Source: Amoebidium appalachense
Taxonomy: Eukaryota; Ichthyosporea
Direction: 5' to 3'
DNA length: 64,000 nucleotides
Assembly (NCBI GenBank): GCA_963693365.1
Contig: CAVNZM010000002.1
Span: forward strand, 9,672,001-9,736,000
The notes beneath the pieces are model-generated. The model saw nothing but the letters and a program-made list of their open reading frames with translations. It made no database searches and was not told where the DNA came from. The translations under genes were made by a program, and so were the position numbers. Positions 51,862-64,000 of the stretch are shown here, one piece after another (position 1 is the first letter of the stretch; the number at the start of each line of letters is the position of its first letter).

Positions 51862-52651
51862 CTGACCACACCCTGCATGACAATCCGCATGAGAATCCGC
51901 CAACCTGACTACCGATGAGACCCTCTACCCCATTCAACCCCCTACCAGACACCTCATCAGACCCATCACCAAACCCCCCCCCCCATCAGACCCATCATCA
52001 GACCCCCCGCCCCCATCCGACCCCCTATCAGACACGTCATCAGACCCCTCATCAGACCCCCCCCCTCCCCCCATCAGTCCCCTCATCAGAACCCCCCCCC
52101 CCCCCCCCGGCCCCATCAGACCGACCGATCATCAGACCCCCCACCCCCATCCGACCCCCTATCAGACAGGCCATCAACCCCTCATCAGACTCCCCCCCTC
52201 CCCCCATCAGACCCCTCATCAGACCCCCCCCCCCCCCCCCCCATCCAACCTGTCATCAGACCCCCCACCCCCATCCGACCCCCTATATCAGACACGTCAT
52301 CAGATCCCTCATCAGAACCCCCCCCCCCCCCCCTCCCCCCTCTCTCTCTACCATCAGACCCCTCATCAGACCCCTCCACCCCTATCCGACGACCCCCCAT
52401 CAGACAACTCATCAGAACCCCCCCCCCCCCCCCCCCCCATCCAACCTGTCATCAGACCCCCCACCCCCATCCGACCCCCTATCAGACACGTCATCAGATC
52501 CCTCATCAGAACCCCCCTCCCCCCCCCCCCCCCCCCTCTCTCTCTCCCATCAGACCCCTCATCAGACCCTCCACCCCAATCCGACGACCCCCCATCAGAC
52601 AACTCATCAGACCCCCCACCCCTCATCCAATCCCTAATCACCCCCCACACG

Positions 52652-52685
<34 letters not shown>

Positions 52686-53097
52686 ACTCCCCCATCAGAC
52701 CCATCATCAGACCCCCCACCCCCATCCGACCCCCTATCAGACACGTCATCAGATCCCTCATCAGAACCCCCCCCCCCCCCCCCCCCCCCTCCTCTCTCTC
52801 TACCATCAGACCCCTCATCAGACCCTCCACCCCTATCCGACGACCCCCCATCAGACAACTCATCAGAACCCCCCCCCCCCCCCCCCCCATCCAACCTGTC
52901 ATCAGACCCCCCACCCCCATCCGACCCCCTATCAGACACGTCATCAGATCCCTCATCAGAACCCCCCTCCCCCCCCCCCCCCTCTCTCTCTCCCATCAGA
53001 CCCCTCATCAGACCCTCCACCCCAATCCGACGACCCCCCATCAGACAACTCATCAGACCCCCCACCCCTCATCCAATCTCTAATCACCCCCCACACG

Positions 53098-53134
<37 letters not shown>

Positions 53135-53382
53135 ACTCCCCCATCAGACCCATCATCAGACCCCCCACCCCCATCCGACCCCCTATCAGACACGTCATCA
53201 GATCCCTCATCAGAACCCCCTCCCCCTCCCCCCCCCTCCCATCAGACCCTCCACCCCCATCCGACCCCCTATCAGACACCTCATCAGACCCCCCCCCCCC
53301 CCCTCCCCCCCCACAAAACTCCTCATCATACCCCCCACCCCTCAACCTCTAATCACCCCCCACACGACAACCTCACACCCAG

Positions 53383-53419
<37 letters not shown>

Positions 53420-54259
53420 ACCCTTCGACTCCATACCCTGCATGACAAAGCGCATGAGAATCCGCAAACCTGACCACCAATGAGAGACCCTCTACCCCAT
53501 TCAACCCCCTACCAGACACCTCATCAGACCCCCCATCAGACCCCTCACCAGACCCCCCCCCTTCCCCCCCCCCCTTCCCCTCATCAGACCCATCATCAGA
53601 CCCCCCAGCCCCATCCGACCCCATATCAGACACGTCATCAGACCCCTCATCAGACCCCCTCTCCCCCCCCCCCCATTAGACCCCTCATCAGACCCCCCCC
53701 CCCATTCAACCTGTTATCTGACCCCCCACCCCCATCCCACACGTCAACAGATCACTCATGAGCCCCCCCCCTCCCCCTCCCGCCATCAGACCCCTCATCA
53801 GACCCTCCACCCTCATTCGACCCCCTGTCAGACTCCTCATCAGACCCCCCCCCCCCCCCCCCCTTCAGACTCCTCATCAGACCCCCCACCTCTTTTACAA
53901 CCTCCAATCACCCCCCGACCCCCCTCCTTCCATTAGTCCTATTGTACCCCCCCCCCCCCCCCCCCCCCGGGCCCAAATTTGGCTCCACGCCCTTCATTAC
54001 AATTCGCATAAAAGACCACCCTCCCACACCTGACCACTTATCAGACCCCTACCCCCATCTGACACCCTGTCAGACTCCTCATCAGACCCCCCTCTCCATC
54101 AGCCCCTCCCCCCTCCCCCCTTGTCCCATCAGACCCCCCATCCGACTCCCCATCAGACCCCCTCCCCCACCATCAGACACCCCCCCACCCCCCCCCCCCC
54201 CCCTCTCCCCATCAGACCCCCTATCAGACCCCTTCCCCCTCCATCAGATTCCTCATCAG

Positions 54260-54293
<34 letters not shown>

Positions 54294-54330
54294 CCCCCCC
54301 AAACCAACCTCTTGTCATCCCCCCACATTG
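51222..54330. repeat. CATCAGACCCC minisatellite with higher-order repeat
   Basis: Opens with a 55-bp pure C run (51222-51276). The basic motif is CATCAGACCCC, with variants CATCCGACCCC and CACGTCATCAGATCC, separated by C runs of 5-25. Larger blocks recur: the segment starting CGACTCCCCCATCAGACC occurs at about 52684 and 53133, and the CACCCCTCATCCAAT block at about 52616 and 53061, giving a period near 447 bp. A longer phrase containing CATGACAATCCGCATGAG recurs at about 51415, 51865, 53440 and, degraded, 53985. Frames through the array are repetitive and have no gene features. Confidence 0.9.
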
Positions 54331-54338
54331 AAAAGAAC

Positions 54339-55680
54339 TTTTTTATAATGACTTTATTGATATGCTCAGCAAAATAGAAGCCATCGAGATATCACCGATA
54401 TCTCGGAGAAGAAAAATACAAAAGCCCTCACTCTCGGATACGGAGGAGATAACGACTTAAATAATCATACACCCTAGAAAACTCATTAAACATACCGTGG
54501 TTCAACAGATAGTCAATAGACGTAATGGCAGGATTATCTAAATAAGCCAGTCTTCTAATTTCTAACGGAATAATCTGAGATAAACAAATACATCTATCTA
54601 AGTGTTTATGAGAAAAAGGTTCTGCACAAAAGTGGCACAAACATTTATGGAAACAAAGGTTACAGCGCCAAAATAAACATTTCCAGGCTATGCCACAAGG
54701 AGGGGTTAGAATTGCAAAATGGGTAAGTGTGGTAGGTTTACGAGAGGAAGGATAGATATAAGTAGCTAATTTACACGACGATTGTAAAGAAAATAGACGA
54801 GTCTCTAATATATAAAGAAGCACAGGCTCAAGAGCCCTACCATAATACTCTTTATCACAACGATGAAGCAAAGGATATTGAGTATGAAACCAAGTAACAT
54901 ACTGCTGATAACTAGTGGAAGAGAAAAATAAAGGAGATAAGTATTTAAAAGGATATCTCGGAATGGGAGAGAGATTGGGGATAGGACATTTCGCACGAAC
55001 ATTAGATATGCCGGGAACAGGTGCTAAAGAAGGAAAGAATTGCAACAAAGGATGATAAGAAGGAAGCCTAACCAAATGAGAACAAAAGTGAAGTCCTAAT
55101 TCATTCATACGCTGGCGCACCGGAGGGAGACCAAAAACACTCAGCAAGGGAGCCGCCAAAGGATGCCTACGCGAGGTTCGAGAAATAAACTGGATGAATT
55201 CACGCTGAAAGGAATCGAACGAATTCCCGAAGAGCCGCGCGCTGTTGCCGTGGAGGGGCCCACAAGAGTAACGGGAGGCCATATTCGAAACATGGACGAA
55301 GAAAAACTTTATAAAGAGTGAGCAAATTGGCAGGATGAATATTAAAGATATTTACGAATATTCCTTGATAGATATGTAAGCGACCACGCGCACGAGAAAT
55401 GCGCGAAGTCAAAAGGCGCTCAAACCAGATACCCTTAGAGGTGAAAGGAATACCTGAATAGTCATAGGAGGACACGATTGGGATAGGTTGATTGTTCAGA
55501 GTGTACTGTGCATTGGAAGAAAAGGTGCCGCATTTATCTATCCCAATTTTCATGAAATTTCGGAAACACCAGTCATCTACTCGAGAAAGCATGTCACATG
55601 ATAGAAGGATCGTGAGTGACTAAGACAATATCATCAGCGAAAAAAGGGCCGGAGGATGTGAGAAAAAACGTCACGCGGGC
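54339..55680 (-). mobile_element. 5'-truncated, frameshifted non-LTR retrotransposon (LINE) fragment
   Basis: Minus-strand frames read GPFFADDIVLVTHDPS (catalytic FADD box of a reverse transcriptase) near 55610-55650, then VDDWCFRNFMKIGIDKCGTF, IPIVSSYDYSGIPFTSKGI and LRPCFEYGLPLLLWAPP (thumb region), then a C-terminal domain of about 285 residues ending in CHFCAEPFSHKHLDRC, a CCHC-like knuckle typical of LINE C-termini. The stop is at 54428. An AATAAA (plus TTTATT at 54353-54358) and a six-base A tail (54339-54344) mark the 3' end, which abuts the minisatellite. Two frame breaks (about 55595 and 55205-55240) and the missing fingers/palm region show it is dead. The clade is not assigned. Confidence 0.85.
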
Positions 55681-55976
55681 AGGGAGAGGAAGACAATGGA
55701 GAGATAGGAAGACAAGGGAGGAGAGAGGGAGAAGGGGGAAAGATCCAGGGGAAAGAGGGGGGGGGGGGGGGGGGGGGGGGAGGGGGGGGGGGACAGGAAG
55801 GTAAGACGTAATAAGAGACGAGTGGGAAAGGAGAAAGAGGAGACAGGGATGGCTAGGGAAAGAGGGGCTGGGTGGGAGGGGGGGGGGGGGGGGGGGGGGG
55901 GATGGGGGGGGGGGGAACAAGAAAGCAAGTGTCTGAGATAAGAGAAAGACAATCGGTCAAAGCAGGCCCATGGGAA

Positions 55977-56039
<63 letters not shown>

Positions 56040-56532
56040 GGGAGAGAAGGGGGTTAGGAAGCAAACATGAAAGAAGGACATTATAGAAGACAACGATAAA
56101 AGAGCATGATCTGATGAGAGTAAGGAACCATGAAGGGGGGGGGGGGGGGGGGGGGGGGGGGAGGGGGGGGGGGATAGCATACATCAAAGGAGAAATTATA
56201 CACAACAATGAAATGATGAGCGGGAGGAACCGGAAAAAAAGGGGGGGGGGGGGGGGAGGGGAGGGGGGGTCAGAGAGTGGTAATAGGGGATGTGAAAAGT
56301 GAAGGATAGAGGGGAAAGGGGATTAACGGATGTAAAGAAAGTGGAGAGGGGAGGAAATACCTCGGGGGAGAAGATAGAGTAGTAGAGGGAATGAGAGAGA
56401 AAGAGCGCAGCTGGAGGAGTGGAAAAGGAGACATAGTGTGTACCCGATCGAGTCCGGGCCGGGCCGGTCCCTTCTCTCTTCTTCCTCAGAGACACTGAGA
56501 CTCTCGGATCAGCGCAATTTGGCAGCCTACTA
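55681..56532. other. purine-rich, G-run-filled stretch 5' of the LINE fragment
   Basis: Alternates AGGAAG-type sequence with G-runs at 55759-55792, 55878-55915, 55979-56038 (60 bp) and 56135-56173. The minus-strand frames are Pro/Ser/Phe repeats. It may hold shattered 5' LINE sequence, but nothing recognisable was found. Confidence 0.5.
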
Positions 56533-56585
56533 AGGGGTCGCCCGCAACCGGTATATATATATATATATTTATATATGTTTATATA

Positions 56586-56646
<61 letters not shown>

Positions 56647-57016
56647 TATATATTTATATATATTTATATCAGTTCATATAGTAGCCCGATATCGTCTCGT
56701 ATACGGTGCATATATATTGGGGCATATGCATACTGGGTGAGTTGCATATACCAGTCAAGTGTGGCACAGGCTGTGCCACTCTTGACCACGACACACGATA
56801 CGGATCATGGCAGAGTCGGACTCAGCGATGTTGATTGGTCCGATATTGAACGTGTGTGGCACAGGCAGTGCCATTCTCGATCACGAGCTTGCAGCAACTT
56901 CCCCGGTGCAGAGCTTCGTAACGTATGTTTTTATGTACCCATTTATAATGTTTAAGTTACTATTATCACTTATATTTCCATTTATTCATTAAAATCAGTA
57001 TATATTCACATATATT

Positions 57017-57070
<54 letters not shown>

Positions 57071-57159
57071 CCGTTTATAATGTTTAAGTTACTATTATCA
57101 CTGATATTCCATTTATTCTAAAATCAGTATATATTCACATATAATTACATATATTTATA

Positions 57160-57203
<44 letters not shown>

Positions 57204-57248
57204 TTACATATATTTATTATATATATTTAGCGGTTACGGGCGACCCCT
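56533..57248. mobile_element. 716-bp non-autonomous DNA transposon (MITE-like) with terminal inverted repeats and CTA target duplication
   Basis: The left end AGGGGTCGCCCGCAACCG (56533-56550) and the right end CGGTTACGGGCGACCCCT (57231-57248) are inverted copies matching at 17 of 18 positions. Each is flanked outside by CTA (56530-56532 and 57249-57251), a 3-bp direct repeat as left by PIF/Harbinger-type transposases. The inside is AT-rich with (TA)n at 56593-56644, about 57020-57066 and 57160-57195, a 132-bp tandem duplication (units from 56935 and 57067) and a near-perfect palindrome at 56754-56786. There is no coding capacity. Confidence 0.75.
56754..56786. repeat. 33-bp palindrome inside the MITE
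   Basis: Two 16-base arms around one central base, with one mismatch: GTCAAGTGTGGCACAG and CTGTGCCACTCTTGAC. A related, weaker dyad (TGGCAC...GTGCCA) lies about 100 bp on, near 56856-56873. Confidence 0.8.
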
Positions 57249-57392
57249 CTACCGCAGTGATCAATGCACCAGTCCGCGGCGAGGCTCGATTCAAATCAAC
57301 TGAGGGGGAGAGTGAACTTCGGCCTCAGTGATATGTACATAGATAGAGGATAGAGAGGGGGAGAGGGAAACAGAGAGCCTCTTTGCAGAGAG

Positions 57393-58110
<718 letters not shown>

Positions 58111-58194
58111 AGGGCCCCTGAGGCAGGGAGGGAGGGAGGGAGAAGAGAGTGGGAGAGCCTCGGAGAGAGAGTTCTTCTCTTTGTAAATGCAACC

Positions 58195-58720
<526 letters not shown>

Positions 58721-58729
58721 CCGGCGCAC

Positions 58730-60599
58730 CCCCCCTCTCTCTCGGAGCTCCCGGGCCCGGGCCTCTCTAAGGCTTCCCCCCCCGGGCCCCCGCCCCGGGC
58801 CCTCCCTCTCACGTGACCCCCCGCTCGGAGTCCCATTCTAGATCTACTAGCTAGAGATCTCCCTGAGGCTCAGCGTGGCCCCATCATTCTCTCTCACACA
58901 CACTCTCTCTCACCAGTATGTAAGTAAGGCGTCATGCATTCGGATGCGCAACACCATGCTGCTGCCCGCACGCAACGGGTACCGTCACTTGCGGCTGAAA
59001 AGGCGCATCATCATCGGATCACGGTGCAGTAGTACCAGTGTGCACATACATTGGTAATTCGACATCATCCAATATTGCAACGTTAACCCACTGTAGTACG
59101 TGTACATGTGAGCACGGTAAGCCTGACGAGTGTGGAGCTATGAGTCACTTTGGTAGTACATGTCTCTCAGCGGCTTCTTCTCTGACACACTGAAGCCTGA
59201 CTGCAGACAGCTGCCATGCAAGCCCTCACCGTCGGCAAAAACAACGATCTGATGGTGGGCCGCTGTTGGCCCGAGCCAACAAATGGGTGCGCAAATGCCT
59301 AATCGAAACGAGGCAACGGCTTAAACGAGTTATCATTCGATATATATCACGTACTAGACTGTTGTTTGAGAAAGCGGCAAATTCTGCCCTGCGAAGCTTT
59401 TCCCTGTTTTAAGGAGGACTTATACAGTTCAGCCTGCGCTTACTGAGGGAATTTTTCAAAAGAGCTCCGAAATATATATAAATCAGTCTTAACTTTGTTA
59501 TGTAAATTTTACTGCGTATGTATTAACTACAATGTACGACCACAGAGAAAGATTTGGGCGCAGTTATCGTGATTCGTGAGGCCCTGTCTTTGCTGTATGG
59601 AAACTGATTATGGAAACTTATTTAGCACTTTTGCCCTGTTTCGAATATATTGCTGATTGGCTGAATAAAGTTTATGAAAATTATGATTAGACCTGGGTGA
59701 TGACCGTAACGTGTACGCACACGTCTGAGAAACGTGCTGGTACGTATGTACTGTCATCCCCACATATAATGTAAAAGACTAAATATTTATATGCCCTGCG
59801 CAATGAACTTTTAAAAATTACTACACAAAAAATTGAATGAGCGTCGGTGAAGTTGCCTAATTATAACTTTTGGATCAGCAGCTTCGGCATATGACATGCA
59901 CGCACACGTATGCATATGGTACAACGTTCTGCATACGTGTTTGCACGTTCCACGCCGCTCCGTCTACGATGGGGTCTTGAAAACACACGCTGAGAAGGCG
60001 TGGGCCAACCATAAACTTTGATTTGATTATTCCAGCTTTCGTACGTACTACCGTAGGATGTAGGAACAGCAGAGCGCCCAAGCCAATACACTGAAAGTTT
60101 GTGTTGGTCATTCTCTGTTGGTTCGAATCAACCGCAGTCACTTTCCCTAGGCTGGCTGCTAAGAACCTTTCTGGGGTGATCAGTAGTTTCAACGAACCCT
60201 TCGTGTCAGTACCATATTAACCACCGTAACTATAGCAAACACGGACACGGGTTCAATTTCTCGTCTCTGCGTTAAGGCTACATCATCTAACCACTCTACT
60301 GTCACACCAGTCTTACACAACTCCCTACACCGATTCCTGCAGGTACGTCATATTATCATTCCCACAGAAAAACCCTTTATGCACCCATTAGTCACATCAG
60401 ATACCCAAAGAAAATAAACTAGAGCATGCTGAAGAGTTTGATTATCACATATTTCAAGCCTGAACCTGAATAGTACATCTAGCAAAAGAACCAAGCCCGC
60501 AGGGTTTGCGCAACTAACCCTACAGCAAATCTACTACTAAGAACAGACGCAGGCACAGACTTACATACATAGCAACACGAACACACACTAGTCTGCTAA

Positions 60600-60600
<1 letters not shown>
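58730..60600. other. intergenic, mostly unique sequence
   Basis: GC-rich start (58730-58830) and then ordinary sequence without long repeats. No exon with good splice sites and no recognisable protein was found; the longest frames (59861-60192, minus) are without familiar content. A weak tRNA-like dyad lies at 60225-60300 and is discussed as rejected. Confidence 0.5.
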
Positions 60601-61930
<1,330 letters not shown>

Positions 61931-62004
61931 CCGTAACAGACACAGCTTTCTTCCTCTCAACAATCGGTTGAGGTTCAACACTAAACCAGCCCACTCGCAG
62001 TCAT

Positions 62005-62025
62005 CCAATCCGAACTTTATAAAAA
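62005..62025 (+). promoter_or_regulatory. possible core promoter of the FYVE-like gene (CCAAT and TATA-like)
   Basis: CCAAT at 62005-62009 and TATAAAAA at 62018-62025, some 26-33 bases before the ATG at 62051. A TATA box this close would leave almost no 5' leader, so it may be a chance AT stretch. Confidence 0.25.
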
Positions 62026-62050
62026 CTTTTAATCAACTAAACCAACCACA

Positions 62051-62362
62051 ATGGAGCAATCAGGGCCATCTATGGTCATCGCACCGTCCCACGGGCCGGA
62101 AATCGGGTCGGGTCGAGACAACGATCGGGTCGGTAAGCTTCAAAAGCTAAAGGGCCTGACGTTGGACCGGTTGACCGTTCTATCACGTGACACGGAGCAT
62201 TGCCCGTCAGACTCGGACACCGACCAGGAGGCATGCAGCAGCCCTACCGGAAAGAAAAGTACGCCCCCTTCCACCCCCCCCCCCCCCCCCCCCCCCCTTC
62301 TTCCCCCCCCCCCCCCCCCCAACACTCCCCCCCCCCCCACATAACACACATATCCCCCCCCC

Positions 62363-62393
<31 letters not shown>

Positions 62394-62902
62394 CCCTCCA
62401 ACCCCCTGGATCGATACATACTTGTGGCAGTTTTTACCCTCATCCCTTCCCCCACCCTCTTACTAACCCCCCCACCCCCTACCCCAACCCCTTCCCCCTC
62501 AGCCTTCCCAGCCACCCACACGCGTGTTTTTGATTGACATCGATCGAATCGGGTTCGATCAGATCCCCCATATAAGGCAACCCTGAAAAACCCGTCAAAA
62601 CTTTGCTCTGCCCCCAAATGATAAAGTAAATACCTCTTACTGATTTCCACTCTCCACAACAGAACCCCAGCTCCAACTCAACATGAAACCTTTGAGGTTT
62701 CTTCTGAGTCGCATGGGACCCGCCAGCCCAAAAAGTCCCACCGGTGGAAAGGGAGATGGCCCCACGTGTGGGGAGTGCCAGATGCAAGTGCAAAAGAAGA
62801 AGGAAGTCGTTTGCAGAGGGTAAAGCTGTCCCCTTCCCCTCCCCCCCAACACACACACACACACACACACACACCTTCTTTCTATCTTGCTCTTCCCCTC
62901 CT

Positions 62903-62940
<38 letters not shown>

Positions 62941-63227
62941 ACAAACACACACACACCCTTCTCCCATACCTTGCTTTTGATGCATACTCTTCGTGGGGCA
63001 TTTTTTTTGCATTTATTCCCCCCCCCCCCCCCCCCCCCCCCAAACACACGCACACACACACAGACACAGGCACCTCCCCCCCGAGGATATCCGCTTGGCT
63101 CTGCTAATATATATACTTTTTAAGTCCATGTTTGAATGAAAATAATGCATTTCACATGAAGCGCACCCCCCCCCCCCAACCCTCTCCCCTCCCCCCCCCC
63201 CCCCCCCGTGCCTAATTCCACTCCCTC

Positions 63228-63264
<37 letters not shown>

Positions 63265-63822
63265 ACCCCCACCCCACTCCCCTCCCCCAGGTGCAATCAG
63301 TATTTCTGTGAGAGGCACTGCACCCATCCCATGTGGTTTAGCCCCATTGGGAGGCCCAACCCCGACGGCGTGCAGTACAACGTCTGCAAATCCTGCCATG
63401 CCATATATAGTAATAAGATCAAGCCAAACGCCCCGGTGGACCCAAAAACAGCAGAGAGTAAGTACACAACCCCTCCAGCCCTTCAGTCTTCCACCCGTTG
63501 CTTGCCTATTCGTTGGGTGGTCCTCTCTCACATTTCAATCTATAACCGGGTTTTTTGTAAGGTGTCTTTGTACATATATTTCTCTCACTCTGACACCCCC
63601 CTCCTCCCTCCTCCCTCCCCCCCCCTCCTGCCCCCTCTCACCGCAGTACCGACCACGGAAATATGCACATGCCCCCCCCACCCCCCACCCCCCTCCTGCC
63701 CCCCATTCCCCTTCTCCCCCCTCCCCCCTAATTGCCCCACCTCTGACCACCCGACCACTGCCTTCCATCAATCTTAGATGTGGATCGTCGGCTTTCCAAC
63801 GCCATGACCAAATCCATGCCGG
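62051..63822 (+). CDS. FYVE-like zinc-finger protein, first four exons; 3' end off window
   Basis: Exons 62051-62258, 62663-62819, 63291-63457 and 63778-63822 join in phase (AAG, GGG and AAT split codons) and give 192 complete codons. The start is ATG at 62051 (MEQSGPSMVIAPS). Residues 1-70 are polar and probably unstructured, with an acidic CPSDSDTDQEACSS stretch. Residues 105-157 carry eight metal ligands: C105, C108, C120, C123, C128, C132 (or H131), C154, C157, spaced as in a cross-braced FYVE/PHD-type finger, with a basic KKKEVVCRGC block where FYVE domains have R(R/K)HHCRxCG. If it is a true FYVE finger it would bind phosphatidylinositol 3-phosphate on endosomes, but the missing HH and WxxD motifs argue for a variant. 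The last donor GTGAAA (63823) leaves the frame open. Introns are C-run rich on the sense strand. Confidence 0.8.
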
Positions 63823-64000
63823 GTGAAAAACCCTCCCCCTCTCCCCCTCCTCCCCCTCCTCCCCTCCCCCCTCCCCCTCCCACCTAACTCCTCCTCTTCT
63901 TCCCCCCTGTCGACCCCCCCATCCCCCCCCTGAAACACCCTGAGATCTCCTCCGTCCTCTCGTTCTCTAAAAGTCCCTGTTCCCCCATCCGCCTTCCTCC

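Noticed and set aside
51915-53345. Frames of up to 240 codons in the CATCAGACC array, considered as a repetitive secreted protein
   Set aside because: Open on both strands because the motif lacks stops in several frames; C-run lengths vary without keeping a multiple of three.
51222-54330. CRISPR-like array
   Set aside because: Intervals between motifs are C-runs of varying length and not unique spacers; the genome is eukaryotic with introns.
60225-60300. tRNA-like or SINE-like segment on the minus strand (TAGAGTGGTTAGATGATG and AATTGAACCCG)
   Set aside because: Box A resembles a tRNA promoter, but box B matches only about 7 of 11 positions and no cloverleaf could be drawn by eye.

Overview
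This is a 64 kb stretch of eukaryotic nuclear DNA dominated by simple repeats: very long (GT)n/(CA)n arrays, pure G or C runs up to 78 bp, and (GA)n, (CT)n and (TA)n tracts. Most long open frames are Pro-, Ser-, Thr/His- or Val/Cys-rich readings of these repeats and are not genes. Reading between the repeats, I reconstructed four multi-exon genes from 46 exons in total. All exons use GT-AG introns, and the codon phase matches at every junction. One non-LTR retrotransposon remnant and one non-autonomous DNA transposon were also found. The ARFGEF (BIG) protein looks closest, from memory, to animal BIG1/BIG2, which hints at an animal or a close unicellular relative. The species cannot be named from the sequence.

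Layout. 232-20550 (minus): 25 exons coding for the first 940 residues of a BIG-type Sec7 ARF exchange factor, with DCB, HUS, Sec7 and HDS1 regions; the 3' end lies off the left edge. 20551-22326: intergenic. 22327-27758 (minus): a complete 6-exon gene for a 340-residue protein ending in a MYND zinc finger. 27759-31803: intergenic. 31804-43868 (minus): an 11-exon gene for a 684-residue protein I do not recognise. 43869-62050: long intergenic region holding a unique-sequence island, a pyrimidine-rich block, a CATCAGACC minisatellite, the LINE fragment, a 716-bp inverted-repeat element with a CTA target duplication, and a large (GA)n/(CT)n opposed pair. 62051-63822 (plus): the first four exons of a gene with a FYVE-like eight-ligand zinc finger, running off the right edge.

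The most striking property is how introns are built. In about half of the 44 splice donors seen, a C-rich tract on the sense strand starts within roughly 5-40 nt of the donor, for minus-strand and plus-strand genes alike. Several acceptors are simply the AG ending a (CA)n array. The repeats therefore look organised with respect to transcription and splicing. The genes show no operon-like or pathway link: ARFGEF acts in trans-Golgi and endosome traffic, a FYVE-type finger could act at endosomal membranes, and the MYND and unknown proteins have no assignable partner here.
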